A stretch of DNA of 64,000 nt from an uncultured Sulfurimonas sp. (GCF_963662755.1 NZ_OY759725.1:1005781-1069780); one strand, 5' to 3'. Shown: positions 1-10,342, counted from the first letter of the stretch. Made by a program: numbers and translations. Notes: generated from the letters alone by a model not told the origin.

Positions 1-1
1 A

Positions 2-2032
2 CACTCTCCTGGAATAATAATCACCCTCAAAAGTAGTGGCATAGACTCTCCATATAAACTAAACAATAAAAATTTTATGTTTTACAAAAAAGATACCGAT
101 GGTTTTGGCATCTTAGCTATGCTTGAAAACATAGATGTTTCTCCAGATGTACAAAGAGTAAAAGACCAAAACAAATATATGTCGCTTGTAAATCATGAGT
201 TTGATGCTTATGCTGGTTATCTTACAAATGAGCCTTTTTACTTTAAAGAAAAAGGTATAGACATCAACATTATAGATCCTGCAAACTATGGTGTAGATTT
301 ATATGGAGATATGCTTTTTACAAGCACAAAAGAAGCAAAAGAGCATCCAAAAAGAGTACAAAAGTTTAAAGAAGCGACCATTAAAGGTTGGCAATACGCA
401 CTTGATAACAAAGATGAAATAGTTAAACTCATAAAAGAAAAATACGCAAAAAATAAATCTATAAAACATTTAAAATATGAAGCAGAAGCTCTTGAGAGCA
501 TCATAAAGCACAAACTAATTCCCATAGGTACATTAGACAAAGGCAGACTAAGATATACACTCCAACTCTACAAAAAACATGGACTTATAAATAGCAATAT
601 AGATATTAGCGAGTATATTTTTGAACCATTTAATAAAGCTCAAAATAGTACTAAAAATGCAAAAAATAAGTTTTTAAACATAGATGAGATTGAGTATCTT
701 AAAAATAAAAAAGTTATCAAAATGTGTATAGACCCAAACTGGATGCCATTTGAGAAAAATGAAAATGGTAAACATATTGGTATGAGTGCTGAGTATATGA
801 GTATAATAGAAAAAGAGATTCACACTCCTATAAAAATGATAAGTACAAAAAATTGGTTAGAATCTTTAGAGTTTGCAAAAGAGAGAAAGTGTGATATTGT
901 ATCTCTTATAATGCCTACAAATGAGCGCAAAAAATATTTAAATTTTTCAAAAGCATATTTTAAAATACCTCTGGTTCTTGCTACTAAAATTGATGAATTT
1001 TTTATAGACAATATGTCTAATGTAATAAAGAAAAAAATAGGTGCAATTAAAGGTTATGCATATTCGGAAATATTAAAAGAAAGGTATCCTGACATTAACT
1101 TAGTAGAAGTTCAAAGTTTAGAAGATGGACTTGAGAAAGTGAGAAATGGAGAGTTATTTGGTTTAGTTGGCACGCTAGCCACTATTGGTTACTATATTCA
1201 AAAAGATTATATAGGTGAGCTAAAAATTGCTGGTAAATTTGATGATACATGGGAACTAGGTGTTGGAACAAGGAGCGATGAACCAATACTAAAAGAGATA
1301 TTTGATAAGGCTATAAATCAAATATCTGATAAAAAACATCAAGAAATACTAAACAAATGGATTTCAGTCATCTATGATAAAAAGGCTGATTACAAACCTT
1401 TTGTATTTTGGATGCTTGTCATTGTTTTTGTATTTGTAACTATTTTATTGTTTATACTTAGAATAAACAACAAACTAAAAACAGAGATAAATATACGTAA
1501 AAAAGCAGAAAAAAAGCTTCAAGAACTCTCAACTACAGATGAGCTAACCACTCTTTACAATAGAAGATATTTTAATGAAATATCTTTAAAATTTATTAAC
1601 AGTGCTAAACGCGAAAATCAAACTATTTGTTTTGCCATTTTAGACATAGACTACTTTAAACAATACAATGACACTTATGGACATATTGTTGGTGATAAAG
1701 CTTTGCAAGAACTATCTCTTGCTCTTAAAAACTCATTTACAAGAGCTGGTGACTACTGTTTTAGGTTAGGAGGAGAAGAGTTTGGCATCCTTTTTAAAGG
1801 TCTTGATATAACTCAAGCAAAAAGACTTATAGAGCAAGTACGACAAAAAATTGAAGATTTAAAGATAGAGCATAAACATAACAGTGCTAGCAAATACTTA
1901 ACAGCATCTTTTGGTCTTATAGTAAAAGATGCAAATTTAGTTAAAAATGAAAATGAACTCTATAGAGATGCAGATGCACTACTCTATAAAGCAAAAGATA
2001 AGGGAAGAAATAAAGTTGTTGCAAATGACTAA
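2..2032 (+). CDS. Diguanylate cyclase with periplasmic NMT1/THI5-like and SBP_bac_3 sensor domains (5' end outside window)
   Basis: Membrane signalling protein predicted to make cyclic di-GMP from GTP in response to a periplasmic ligand. The frame stays open to base 2, so the first ATG at 77 is internal and the true start lies before the window. In order, counting from that ATG: the end of an NMT1/THI5-like binding domain (1-185), a family-3 solute-binding domain (about 205-435), one membrane helix (about 440-463), a short linker and a GGDEF domain (about 490-648). The active-site motif is GGEEF (about 565). An intact RxxD inhibitory site (RAGD) sits five residues before it, so the enzyme should be active and product-inhibited. 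It converges with maf; the two stop codons overlap by a few bases. Ligand is unknown; thiamine-precursor-like or amino-acid-like molecules are family-based guesses. Confidence 0.85.
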   Translation, partial: HSPGIIITLKSSGIDSPYKLNNKNFMFYKKDTDGFGILAMLENIDVSPDVQRVKDQNKYMSLVNHEFDAYAGYLTNEPFYFKEKGIDINIIDPANYGVDLYGDMLFTSTKEAKEHPKRVQKFKEATIKGWQYALDNKDEIVKLIKEKYAKNKSIKHLKYEAEALESIIKHKLIPIGTLDKGRLRYTLQLYKKHGLINSNIDISEYIFEPFNKAQNSTKNAKNKFLNIDEIEYLKNKKVIKMCIDPNWMPFEKNENGKHIGMSAEYMSIIEKEIHTPIKMISTKNWLESLEFAKERKCDIVSLIMPTNERKKYLNFSKAYFKIPLVLATKIDEFFIDNMSNVIKKKIGAIKGYAYSEILKERYPDINLVEVQSLEDGLEKVRNGELFGLVGTLATIGYYIQKDYIGELKIAGKFDDTWELGVGTRSDEPILKEIFDKAINQISDKKHQEILNKWISVIYDKKADYKPFVFWMLVIVFVFVTILLFILRINNKLKTEINIRKKAEKKLQELSTTDELTTLYNRRYFNEISLKFINSAKRENQTICFAILDIDYFKQYNDTYGHIVGDKALQELSLALKNSFTRAGDYCFRLGGEEFGILFKGLDITQAKRLIEQVRQKIEDLKIEHKHNSASKYLTASFGLIVKDANLVKNENELYRDADALLYKAKDKGRNKVVAND

Positions 2033-2574
2033 ATAAAAGTTTTTAACAGTTCTGTATTTAACCCCATAGCAGTACTCTCAAAACCTCTAACTTCTTTGAT
2101 GTAAGGCTTACAAAAACCCTCAACCATACAAGCGCCAGCCTTACCTATCCACTCTTTGTTTTGTAAATAATTTTCTAAATCATCTAGGTCAAACTCACTA
2201 AAAATATAATCAGTTTGAGAGATATCTATGATTTTTTTATCTTTTGAGTGATATATCATACAAGTAACTATAGAAGTTATATTTCCACTTTGGGTCATCA
2301 AAATATCTCTTGCATCTTCTATATTTTTAGCTTTTCTTAAAATTTTATTTTTAGCAGTTACAACTGTGTCCGCTACTAAAAGTGGATAATCTTCATAACC
2401 AAACTCTTTTAAGTTTGCTTCATATTTTCCAAGTGTAGCTTGATAAACAAAATTTTTAGGAGAAGATGCATCTATGGCTTCTTCGTTAAAGTCAACAGAT
2501 TCTTGAATGAACTCTATGCCAGCTTCTTCTAGAAGCAAAGCACGAGTTTGGGAGCTAGATGCTAAACGTAACAA
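2029..2574 (-). CDS. maf: Maf family nucleoside triphosphate pyrophosphatase
   Basis: Maf proteins are small cytoplasmic pyrophosphatases that hydrolyse dTTP, UTP or modified nucleotides, a housecleaning role linked to septum control. The 181-residue product has the family's N-terminal signature (LRLASSSQTR) and the central ADTVV segment that carries the catalytic acidic residue. Length is normal. It begins 10 bp after the alaS stop and is probably cotranscribed with it, an arrangement common in Campylobacterota. Which nucleotide is preferred cannot be read from the sequence. Confidence 0.9.
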   Translation of the reverse strand: MLRLASSSQTRALLLEEAGIEFIQESVDFNEEAIDASSPKNFVYQATLGKYEANLKEFGYEDYPLLVADTVVTAKNKILRKAKNIEDARDILMTQSGNITSIVTCMIYHSKDKKIIDISQTDYIFSEFDLDDLENYLQNKEWIGKAGACMVEGFCKPYIKEVRGFESTAMGLNTELLKTFI

Positions 2575-2584
2575 AATTCGTAAA

Positions 2585-5134
2585 CTATGAAAGAATCTCA
2601 GTTATGTAAGCAAGAGATGCTTCTTTTGCCTCAGGAAGTTTAGTTTTATCTTTTCCACCAGCTTGAGCGAAATCTGGACGACCACCGCCACCGCCACCAA
2701 GTATTGGAGCAATTTTTTTAATCCAATCACCAGCTTTTGCACTAGCTTCTTTAACACCAGCAGCTATAAGAACTTTGTCACCTTTAACTTGAAAAAGCAT
2801 TGCACAAAGTTTTTCATTTTGATTTTTAAGCTCATCTATCTTTTCTTTTATATCTCCAGATACAAGCTCTTCAACTACAACAGCAACGCCATTTATCTCA
2901 TTTGCTGTGATTTCTACTTTTACACTCTCTTGGGCTTCTTTAAGCTCTGTTTTTAACTCTGCTATGTTTGATTTAAGTCTTGATATTCCAGCTATAACAT
3001 CTAAGTTTTTAACTTCTGATTCTACTTGTTTTATTAGCATTCTCTGTTCACAAAAGTGATGATATGCAGCTTGTCCACAAACAGCTTCTATTCTTCTAAC
3101 ACCAGCACTAACACCACTCTCTTTTGTTATGATAAATGAGCCAATATTTGCGGTGTTATTTACATGAACACCACCGCAAAACTCTACAGATGCATCCGCA
3201 AAACTTACAACACGAACTTCATCTCCATACTTCTCGCCAAATTGAGCTTTTGCTCCACTTTGTTTGGCATCTTCTATACTCATAACTTGAGTATTAGCAT
3301 CTATACTTCTTAAAATTTCGTTATTAACTCTTGTTTCTATTTCTACTAACTCTTTGTGAGTTAAAGCTTTTGGATGCGAGAAGTCAAATCTTAATCTATC
3401 AGCTTCAACAAGTGAACCAGCCTGAGAAATATGTTCGCCTAAAACATCAAAAAGTACAGCATGAAGCAGATGCGTAGCTGAGTGGTGTTTGGTTATTTCA
3501 TATCTTGAAATATCCACTTTTACATCTACTACATCACCAATTTTGAGCTCTTTTGTCACAGAGATTTGTGAAAGATTTAAGTCAAAAAACTTTCTTGTAT
3601 CAAGAACTTTTGCAAAACCTTCAATTTCTCCAATATCTCCAGTTTGTCCACCGCTCTCAGCATAAAAAGGTGTTATATCTAAAAGAACCCAGCCTTTATC
3701 TCCAGATGCAAGGGAATCTACACTTTTAAAATTTTCATCTAAAAGAGCTTGAACTTTACTAGAGTTATTCATCAACTCATAACCAACAAAAGTATTCTCT
3801 CCAAACTTCTCTAAAAGCTCTTTAAAATCTCCGTGAGTATCAGCATCTCCACTGCCCTTCCAAGCAGCTTTTGCACGAGTACGCTGTTCTAACATCAACT
3901 CTTCAAAAGTTACTGAATCAAGTTTAAGATTTTTACCCTTTAACATATCTTCTGTTAAATCAAGTGGAAAACCAAAAGTATCGTAAAGTTTAAAAGCAAC
4001 TTCTCCACTAAAAACTTCTTTTGTATTTTTTAGCTCTTCTTCAAAAAGTGCTATTCCAGACTCTATAGTTTTAAAAAATCTCGCTTCTTCAAGTTCTATC
4101 TGCTCTTTAACTGCTACAGCTTTAAGTGCTAAGTAGTCATACTCACCACCCATAATCTCAACTACTCTATCTACAAGTTTATACATAAAAGCTTCTCTAA
4201 ATCCAAGAAGATATCCATGTCTAACCGCACGACGCAAGATGCGACGAAGAACATAACCGCGACCTTCATTTGAGAAGTTTATACCTTGAGCCAAAAGAAA
4301 AAGTGCAGTTCTAATGTGATCAGCTATAACTCTATAAGATGCACCAGATGCATACTCATATTTTTTAGCTATTAAAGTTTCAACTTCATTGATAATTGGC
4401 ATAAAAAGAGATGAGTCGTAGTTACTATGAACACCCTCTTTTATGGCTACAACTCGCTCTAAACCCATACCTGTATCTATAGAAGGTTTTGGAAGTGGAG
4501 TCATAGATCCATCTGCGCTTCTTTCGTACTGCATAAAAACAAGATTCCAAATCTCTAAAAACCTATCACCCTCGCCACCAAGATAATCTTCTTCACCACT
4601 AAAGTTTTCTGCACCTTGATCATAAAAAATCTCACTACATGGTCCACAAGGTCCAGTATCGCCCATTTGCCAAAAGTTATCTGAATCTCCAAGACGAAGG
4701 ATTCTATCTTTACTTACGTGTTTTTGCCAAAGAAGTTCGGCTTCATCATCACTATCATGAACTGTAACCCAAAGTTTATCAACAGGAAATTTTATAACTT
4801 CTGTTATAAATTCCCAAGCGTAGTCAATAGCCTCTTCCTTAAAGTAGTTTCCAAAACTAAAGTTTCCTAGCATCTCAAAAAAAGTGTGATGTCTTGCAGT
4901 ATGCCCCACATTTTCCAAGTCATTATGTTTTCCACCAGCTCTTAAACATGTCTGACATGAAGTAGCTCTTGGGTTAGAAGGTCTTGGAATTTCACCTGTA
5001 AATATCGACTTAAACGGCACCATTCCAGCGTTGTTAAAAAGAAGTGTTGCATCTTCTGGCACCAATGGCGCAGATGCTATTCTCTCATGGTTTTTTGACT
5101 CAAAAAATCTTAAGTACTCTTCTCTAATATCCAT
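2585..5134 (-). CDS. alaS: Alanyl-tRNA synthetase
   Basis: Charges tRNA-Ala with alanine in the cytoplasm. The 849-residue protein is full length for the family. The N-terminal class II catalytic core begins with the typical [11 protein letters not shown] segment and includes NNAGMVPFK and the [14 protein letters not shown] stretch. The editing domain carries the zinc-binding HHSATHLLH (about residue 551) and CGGVH (about 651) motifs. The C-Ala domain ends with a run of six glycines followed by RPD (about 811), needed for oligomerisation and tRNA binding. It is first in an alaS-maf transcription unit; the 58 bp upstream, before the diguanylate cyclase stop, presumably hold its promoter. Confidence 0.98.
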   Translation of the reverse strand: MDIREEYLRFFESKNHERIASAPLVPEDATLLFNNAGMVPFKSIFTGEIPRPSNPRATSCQTCLRAGGKHNDLENVGHTARHHTFFEMLGNFSFGNYFKEEAIDYAWEFITEVIKFPVDKLWVTVHDSDDEAELLWQKHVSKDRILRLGDSDNFWQMGDTGPCGPCSEIFYDQGAENFSGEEDYLGGEGDRFLEIWNLVFMQYERSADGSMTPLPKPSIDTGMGLERVVAIKEGVHSNYDSSLFMPIINEVETLIAKKYEYASGASYRVIADHIRTALFLLAQGINFSNEGRGYVLRRILRRAVRHGYLLGFREAFMYKLVDRVVEIMGGEYDYLALKAVAVKEQIELEEARFFKTIESGIALFEEELKNTKEVFSGEVAFKLYDTFGFPLDLTEDMLKGKNLKLDSVTFEELMLEQRTRAKAAWKGSGDADTHGDFKELLEKFGENTFVGYELMNNSSKVQALLDENFKSVDSLASGDKGWVLLDITPFYAESGGQTGDIGEIEGFAKVLDTRKFFDLNLSQISVTKELKIGDVVDVKVDISRYEITKHHSATHLLHAVLFDVLGEHISQAGSLVEADRLRFDFSHPKALTHKELVEIETRVNNEILRSIDANTQVMSIEDAKQSGAKAQFGEKYGDEVRVVSFADASVEFCGGVHVNNTANIGSFIITKESGVSAGVRRIEAVCGQAAYHHFCEQRMLIKQVESEVKNLDVIAGISRLKSNIAELKTELKEAQESVKVEITANEINGVAVVVEELVSGDIKEKIDELKNQNEKLCAMLFQVKGDKVLIAAGVKEASAKAGDWIKKIAPILGGGGGGRPDFAQAGGKDKTKLPEAKEASLAYITEILS

Positions 5135-5192
5135 CTATTTATTCTCTTTTATAAAATTGCGCGATTATATCTAAAATTGCTATTATTAAAAG

Positions 5193-6725
5193 TTAAATTG
5201 TTATGCGATTTCTACCACTATTTTTTGATTTGTATAGTGCCATATCTGCATACTTTATCAATTCTTCTAAAGTATCCTCATCTTTAAGGCAAGCTATACC
5301 AAAAGATGCTGTTAGTTTAAGATGCTTTTCATTGCAAAAATCAAACTTTTCTATTTTTTTACGTACGTTTTGTACAACTTTGTAAGTATTTTCAGCATTT
5401 GCACTAATCAAAAAGATAAACTCTTCTCCACCATAACGCCCCAACATATCAACACTACGGATAGAAGTACTCATCAAATAAGAGATATCTCTTAACACAA
5501 TATCTCCGCACTGATGTCCATAAGTATCATTTATATTTTTAAAATGATCAATATCTGCCATTACGATACAAAAATCATGTTTCAAACGTTTTGATTTAAT
5601 AAACTCATCTTCTACTGTTTTAATAAAATATTTACGATTAAAAACACCTGTAAGACCATCATATTGAAGCTCTTTTTTTAAGATTTCACTATTGCTTAAA
5701 ATCTTATATACAAAGATAAATATTAAAGATAATATCACAAAATTTAGTATGATATATATTTCAAATTTTTCTTTAATAGTCGAGATACGCTTTGAATCCG
5801 TATATGAAACTAAATAAGCAACTGTTTTGTCACCTTTTACATTTTTAATAGGTAAAAATGCAAGAACTCTAATTTTAGAATCAATCTCCTTATACAAAGA
5901 GAACTCTTTACCTGTAGCTATATTTTTATTTATTTGCTCAGCTATCGGAAAGATGAGCGTAGCTTGACTCTCATCAAGACGCTTATGATCTATATGATCA
6001 GACATACTAAACATAAAATCTTTATGTTCTATACTTTGATGATATGGTTCTTCTTTATTTCCTTTCCAAGCTTGAGAATCAAAAACATTTTTATTTACTA
6101 TAAAGTGAGTGTGAATATCACTTGCTCTCATAGTATAGTTTTGAAGCATTGTAGATGAAAAACCAATATCAACAACACCTATATGTTTAGCATTTTTGTA
6201 TATTGGGTAAACATGTCTAAAAGCATGACTTGTTTTTCCCTGTTCAAACCCTGAGATTGAAGAGTTATAACTATTTGCATATTTTACACTATGTCTAATA
6301 TTGGTTAAATCATCTCCAAACTTTGTTGGTTTATGCACTCTTAAAAAACTTTTATTATTTGGTAAAACAATTTGCAAATATCTAATTTCAAGAGATTTAA
6401 GTTTTTCAAACTCATCTTTTAGATGTTTATGAAGTGCCTTTCTTAATATCTCTTTTTGCTCTTTTTTAGCATCTACAGATTTAGACAAAATGTCTAAAAA
6501 TTTATCATCATTTTGAAGTGAAATATAAACATTTTTAGAAATGACTTCAAATCTGTCTAGGGCTTGTTTATAGCTTATTTCAAGAAATCTTAACTGCTCA
6601 TGTAGAACTTCATCTATTTCTGAATCTCTTTGAGTAAGTAATAAAGCAAAAATAACACTAAAAACAAATACAAATAAAGCAATGACTAGTAGTAGATGTT
6701 TTTGAATATTTTTTAAAAATATCAT
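5193..6725 (-). CDS. Membrane diguanylate cyclase with dCache-like periplasmic sensor
   Basis: The 510-residue protein has an N-terminal membrane helix (about 10-30), a periplasmic region of some 280 residues that looks like a double Cache sensor (motifs around HVYPIY and GVVDIGFSS), a second helix (about 318-343) and a C-terminal GGDEF domain. The active-site motif GGEEF (about 431) and the RxxD inhibitory site (RSVD, five residues before) are intact, so cyclic di-GMP synthesis with feedback inhibition is expected. No EAL domain is present. The start lies three bases after the stop of modA, so the two form a tight two-gene unit; the binding protein may feed the sensor domain. The ligand is unknown. 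Confidence 0.88.
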   Translation of the reverse strand: MIFLKNIQKHLLLVIALFVFVFSVIFALLLTQRDSEIDEVLHEQLRFLEISYKQALDRFEVISKNVYISLQNDDKFLDILSKSVDAKKEQKEILRKALHKHLKDEFEKLKSLEIRYLQIVLPNNKSFLRVHKPTKFGDDLTNIRHSVKYANSYNSSISGFEQGKTSHAFRHVYPIYKNAKHIGVVDIGFSSTMLQNYTMRASDIHTHFIVNKNVFDSQAWKGNKEEPYHQSIEHKDFMFSMSDHIDHKRLDESQATLIFPIAEQINKNIATGKEFSLYKEIDSKIRVLAFLPIKNVKGDKTVAYLVSYTDSKRISTIKEKFEIYIILNFVILSLIFIFVYKILSNSEILKKELQYDGLTGVFNRKYFIKTVEDEFIKSKRLKHDFCIVMADIDHFKNINDTYGHQCGDIVLRDISYLMSTSIRSVDMLGRYGGEEFIFLISANAENTYKVVQNVRKKIEKFDFCNEKHLKLTASFGIACLKDEDTLEELIKYADMALYKSKNSGRNRITI

Positions 6726-6728
6726 ACT

Positions 6729-7487
6729 TTAATTATAACCATTTTCTTTATATATCTCTTGTCCCTCTTTTGAGAGTATAAAATCTACAAGGTTCATAAC
6801 ACACTTATTTGAAACTCCCTCTTTAGAGATAACTAAGCCCTGACGAATAGGTTCATACAAAGATGCATCTATCTCTATCCAGTTAACACCTTGTGTTCTG
6901 TATCCTACAGGTAGATTTTGCATAGCCGATTTTGAAAGAAATCCTGCATCATCATACCAAACAACATTTGTTATAGCTGTAGATATATCAGTTGAGTAGC
7001 GAATCTTTTTAGAAAGTTGGTTAAATAAATTTGAATTTTTCAACACTTCCATTGCAGCTTGTCCATAAGGGGCAGTTTTAGGATTTGCAATTGTTATATG
7101 TTTGATTTTTTTGTCTTTTAATATTGTGAGTTTCTTTTGCTTTAAAGACTTATCAGCAGGAACAAATAAAACTAAAGTTCCTTGTGCATACTGTTTGGGT
7201 TTTGTAGCAGATTTATTTGCAAGATATACTCTTTGTGCTGTTTGCATATCTGCAGATAAAAACAAGTCATAATTAACACCATCCAAGATAGCATTAGCTA
7301 AATCCCCAGTAGCACCATATTGTACTAAGATATTGCTTTTTGGATATTTCTTTTTAAAACTTTTAATAACTTTTGGTAAAACAAATTTATTGTTACCAGA
7401 TGCAAAGATAACAGCAGTTGTATTTTCTGTTTTTTTTGCTTGCATAGATGCAAACACTAAAAATAAAATCAAGATATAACGAAACAT
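6729..7487 (-). CDS. modA: ModA-like molybdate/oxyanion periplasmic binding protein (orphan)
   Basis: Periplasmic binding protein of the ModA family. A signal peptide (MFRYILILFLVFASMQA) is followed by a cluster B-type fold with recognisable YGATGDLA, DLFLSAD and NPKTAPYGQAA segments. I place the start at 7487 rather than at the upstream ATG at 7526: the signal peptide begins there and an AAAGGG ribosome-binding site sits just before it. No modB or modC permease gene is adjacent. Instead the gene abuts a membrane diguanylate cyclase. The usual serine-rich first ligand loop reads SGN and the second GAT, so the anion preference (molybdate, tungstate, other) is open. Confidence 0.82.
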   Translation of the reverse strand: MFRYILILFLVFASMQAKKTENTTAVIFASGNNKFVLPKVIKSFKKKYPKSNILVQYGATGDLANAILDGVNYDLFLSADMQTAQRVYLANKSATKPKQYAQGTLVLFVPADKSLKQKKLTILKDKKIKHITIANPKTAPYGQAAMEVLKNSNLFNQLSKKIRYSTDISTAITNVVWYDDAGFLSKSAMQNLPVGYRTQGVNWIEIDASLYEPIRQGLVISKEGVSNKCVMNLVDFILSKEGQEIYKENGYN

Positions 7488-7552
7488 TTTAAAACCCTTT
7501 TCATAATTAAAGCTGATTATATCCAAGTATAGGTTTTAATTATATAAAATAT

Positions 7553-7990
7553 TTAAGCGAACTCTCTTTCATCACTAATCTTAAGATTTGGAAATTTTGC
7601 ACTTAAAATGTCCGCGGCAATACCATTTCCAATTCCTATAGTTTCTCTTTTTTCGTTTAAAATAGGTGTTGTTTTAAACCCACAACTTGGACTTTTTGAT
7701 TTTAAAACTATTTTTTGTGCATCTGGATAAAGCTTTACAAATGAGTTTATTTCATCTTCTAAAAGTTTAGTAACATCTTTGTTAGTTTTATCAGTGATAA
7801 TTTTGTTTTTTCTATCTATGTTTACTACAGAAATTCTCTCCCTTGGAGTTCCAAAAAGCGGTGCTTCTGGGCAAAAAGGAATGATTTCATAATCCTTAAG
7901 AGCATCTATAACTTCTGTTGTTTTTTTAACCTTACCATCATAACGACACATATGTCCCAAAAGACATGCAGAGACTATAGCTTTTTTCAT
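7553..7990 (-). CDS. DUF523 domain protein
   Basis: A 145-residue protein matching the DUF523 (YbbK-like) family, recognised from the start ACLLG...CRYDG and the KSKSPSCG motif near residue 100. The function of the family is not established; the conserved cysteines suggest metal or cluster binding, which is inference. It lies between the modA-cyclase pair and an aldehyde dehydrogenase on the same strand, about 65 bp upstream of modA, so it could be a separate unit or the head of the modA operon. Confidence 0.85.
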   Translation of the reverse strand: MKKAIVSACLLGHMCRYDGKVKKTTEVIDALKDYEIIPFCPEAPLFGTPRERISVVNIDRKNKIITDKTNKDVTKLLEDEINSFVKLYPDAQKIVLKSKSPSCGFKTTPILNEKRETIGIGNGIAADILSAKFPNLKISDEREFA

Positions 7991-7996
7991 ATCTTA

Positions 7997-8013
7997 CCTC
8001 TGAGCTTTGAAAA
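7997..8013. repeat. Short inverted repeat
   Basis: GAGCTTT and AAAGCTC form a 7-bp stem around a GAA loop just upstream of the DUF523 start. It may be a leader hairpin or the remnant of a terminator; no clear T-run follows on the minus strand. Confidence 0.35.
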
Positions 8014-8050
8014 AGCTCTAACTTTAATGGGCACAGCACCCCTAACGAAA

Positions 8051-8073
8051 CTAAAAGAATTTACCTCTTTTAG
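8051..8073. terminator. Possible terminator hairpin after the aldehyde dehydrogenase gene
   Basis: CTAAAAGA and TCTTTTAG pair perfectly over 8 bp with a 7-nt loop (ATTTACC), five bases beyond the aldehyde dehydrogenase stop codon. The stem is AT-rich and no long T-run follows, so termination is only a possibility. Confidence 0.35.
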
Positions 8074-8077
8074 CATA

Positions 8078-9493
8078 CTAACAAATAACAACAGATTTTA
8101 TTTCGCTCATCTCTTCAATGGCAAACTTAGGACCTTCTCGCCCTACTCCGCTTAATTTTACGCCACCATAAGGTTGTATATCAAATCTTAGAGTTGGTAT
8201 ATCATTTATAACTATTCCGCCTGCTTCTAACTCTTTTATAGCACGTTTAGTGATACTCAAATCATTTGTAAAAACAGAAAATTGAAGTCCATAAGGAGAG
8301 TTGTTCATACGAGGAGATGCATCATCAAAATCCTTAACTTTTACAAGAGAGACTATAGGAGCGAAAACCTCTTCACAAACTATAGCCATATCATCTCTAA
8401 CATCTGCCATAACACAAGGGCTAAACATTCTTCCTTCTCGTTTCATAGGAAGCAAAGGTTTTGCACCCTCAAGGATTGCACTCTCAACCCAACGCTCAGC
8501 TCTAGATGCAGACTCATCATCTATAAGAGGGCCTAAAAAAGTATCATCATCATAAGGTGAACCTACTACAAGCTTTTTGGTTTGTTCTGCCATTTTAAGA
8601 GCAAAATCATCATAAATATCTTCATTTACATAGATGCGTTGAAGCGAGATGCAAACCTGTCCTGAGTTTACAAAAGCACCAAAAGCACAACGCGCGGATG
8701 CCAAATCTAAATCAGCACTCGCATCTATGTAAGTTGCAGCATTTCCGCCAAGCTCTAAAGATAGTTTTTTAATTCCAGCATTTTTAGTGATGATATTTCC
8801 AACAGCAACTGAACCTGTAAAACTTATGACTCTTGGAATGTCGCTAGTTATAAGAGCACTTCCAACCTCAGCATCTCCATAAACTACACTAAGTGCATCT
8901 TTTATGGCATACTCACTCTCTATAAAGAGTTTTGCAAATTTATAAGCAGTTAGAGGAGCTTCGGGTGTTGGTTTTAAAACTACAGCATTTCCAGCTACAA
9001 GTGCAGGTGCAAGTTTATGAGCTACAAGATTTAGGGGAAAGTTAAAAGGAGTTATGGCTACTACAACTCCAGCACTCTCACGAGTAAAATATGCAGTTGT
9101 TATCTTACCGCTACTCATAGCATCTGTATTTATTGTCTCTCCATGCATTGTACGCATAGTCTCAGCAGATAAAGTTATAGTCTCTATGCATCTATCTACT
9201 TCTATGCGTGAAAAAGATATGGGTTTTGCTACTTCATCAGTTATTGTTTTTGCTATATCTTCTTTATGCTCTTTTAACTTAGATGCTACATCTAAAAGCC
9301 AGTTGCATCTTTGAGAAAGGGTTGAATTTTTTGCTATTTTTGCAGCTTCTTGAGCGATTTTCAATGCTTTTTTTGCATCTTTAGCGTCACATACACAAGC
9401 GCGTGAAACGACTTTTCCATCAAAAGGACTTTTTCTCTCACTAAATGTTTCGCTTAATGTTTCGCTAGAACCAAATAATATCTTTGCATCCAT
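8078..9493 (-). CDS. NAD(P)-dependent aldehyde dehydrogenase
   Basis: A 471-residue member of the aldehyde dehydrogenase superfamily, oxidising an aldehyde to its acid with NAD(P). Visible landmarks are the cofactor-binding FNFPLNL and KPTPEAPLTA segments, the SFTGS motif, the general base glutamate in LELGG (about 245) and the catalytic cysteine in NSGQVC (about 277). The overall look is closest to the non-phosphorylating glyceraldehyde-3-phosphate/lactaldehyde dehydrogenase group, but substrate cannot be assigned. The start at 9493 has a GGAG ribosome-binding site. It stands alone, divergent from the DUF3108 gene. Confidence 0.88.
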   Translation of the reverse strand: MDAKILFGSSETLSETFSERKSPFDGKVVSRACVCDAKDAKKALKIAQEAAKIAKNSTLSQRCNWLLDVASKLKEHKEDIAKTITDEVAKPISFSRIEVDRCIETITLSAETMRTMHGETINTDAMSSGKITTAYFTRESAGVVVAITPFNFPLNLVAHKLAPALVAGNAVVLKPTPEAPLTAYKFAKLFIESEYAIKDALSVVYGDAEVGSALITSDIPRVISFTGSVAVGNIITKNAGIKKLSLELGGNAATYIDASADLDLASARCAFGAFVNSGQVCISLQRIYVNEDIYDDFALKMAEQTKKLVVGSPYDDDTFLGPLIDDESASRAERWVESAILEGAKPLLPMKREGRMFSPCVMADVRDDMAIVCEEVFAPIVSLVKVKDFDDASPRMNNSPYGLQFSVFTNDLSITKRAIKELEAGGIVINDIPTLRFDIQPYGGVKLSGVGREGPKFAIEEMSEIKSVVIC

Positions 9494-9590
9494 ATAAAAA
9501 TCTCCAAATTATGTTAAAAGATTATATCATGTAATTTACATTTAATCCACATATTAATATGATATCTTAATAATACACAAGGAGGTAGAT

Positions 9591-10340
9591 ATGAAAAAGT
9601 TATTAATGATTATTATGGCATCTTTAACTCTTAGTGCTAATACAATAAAGATGGATTATATAGGGGAGTTATCTCTCTTTGGTAAGATTGCTGATGCTAA
9701 AGTGGTTTATGATAATGATGGTAAAACATACAGTATAAAGATTATTGCGAGTGGTTCTGGCATAGTTGGAAAACTGACAAATAACAAGCAGTATGTTTTG
9801 CAGAGCATTGGCTTGGTGAGAGATGGAGTTCTTATTCCTCAAAAGTATATTAACTCTGAGTATGGCAAAGATTTTAAAAAGATAAAAACATACACTATAG
9901 ACTATGATAAAAATAAAACTTATGTAAGTGAATATAAAAAAGAGAAGGTGGAAGAGTCTGAATTTGACCTTATTCATGTACGATACAATATTACTTACAG
10001 AGATGTTGAGAGCACAAAAGAAAAAGTTTTAGACACAGTCTATCAAGACGATATGATAAGTATGTTTTTTAACAAAAAGCACAATCTTCTCTCCATGCAA
10101 AACAACGAAACAAAGAGAATGAGTGCTCTTGGTAGCGAGGACACTCAAGAGGGTGTAATTGTTAAACACATTAAACATGAAAAAGACAAATCAGTATTTA
10201 GTGTTACGGTTGAAAAAGACTACTTAAGCGGTGGTTCTAAAGATGCTACATTTATTTTAGATGATGAAAATATTCTTCATGAGACTAGGATTGATGGCAT
10301 ACTCTTTTTTGGAAATGCTAGGGTTAGACGGGTAAAATAA
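9591..10340 (+). CDS. DUF3108 family exported protein
   Basis: A 249-residue protein with an N-terminal signal peptide (MKKLLMIIMASLTLSA) and a beta-rich body of the DUF3108 type, a periplasmic or outer-membrane-associated family without established function. The GELSLFGKIADA and GGSKDATFILD stretches resemble the family. A strong AAGGAGG ribosome-binding site precedes the ATG. It is one of the few plus-strand genes here, divergent from the aldehyde dehydrogenase and convergent with yraN, with only two bases between their stops. Confidence 0.75.
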   Translation: MKKLLMIIMASLTLSANTIKMDYIGELSLFGKIADAKVVYDNDGKTYSIKIIASGSGIVGKLTNNKQYVLQSIGLVRDGVLIPQKYINSEYGKDFKKIKTYTIDYDKNKTYVSEYKKEKVEESEFDLIHVRYNITYRDVESTKEKVLDTVYQDDMISMFFNKKHNLLSMQNNETKRMSALGSEDTQEGVIVKHIKHEKDKSVFSVTVEKDYLSGGSKDATFILDDENILHETRIDGILFFGNARVRRVK

Positions 10341-10342
10341 CT

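Noticed and set aside
7488-7526. N-terminal extension of modA from the ATG at 7526
   Set aside because: The extension precedes the ribosome-binding site and the signal peptide starts at 7487.
8282-8555. Two overlapping plus-strand frames opposite the aldehyde dehydrogenase
   Set aside because: Both are shadows of a strongly conserved gene on the other strand.
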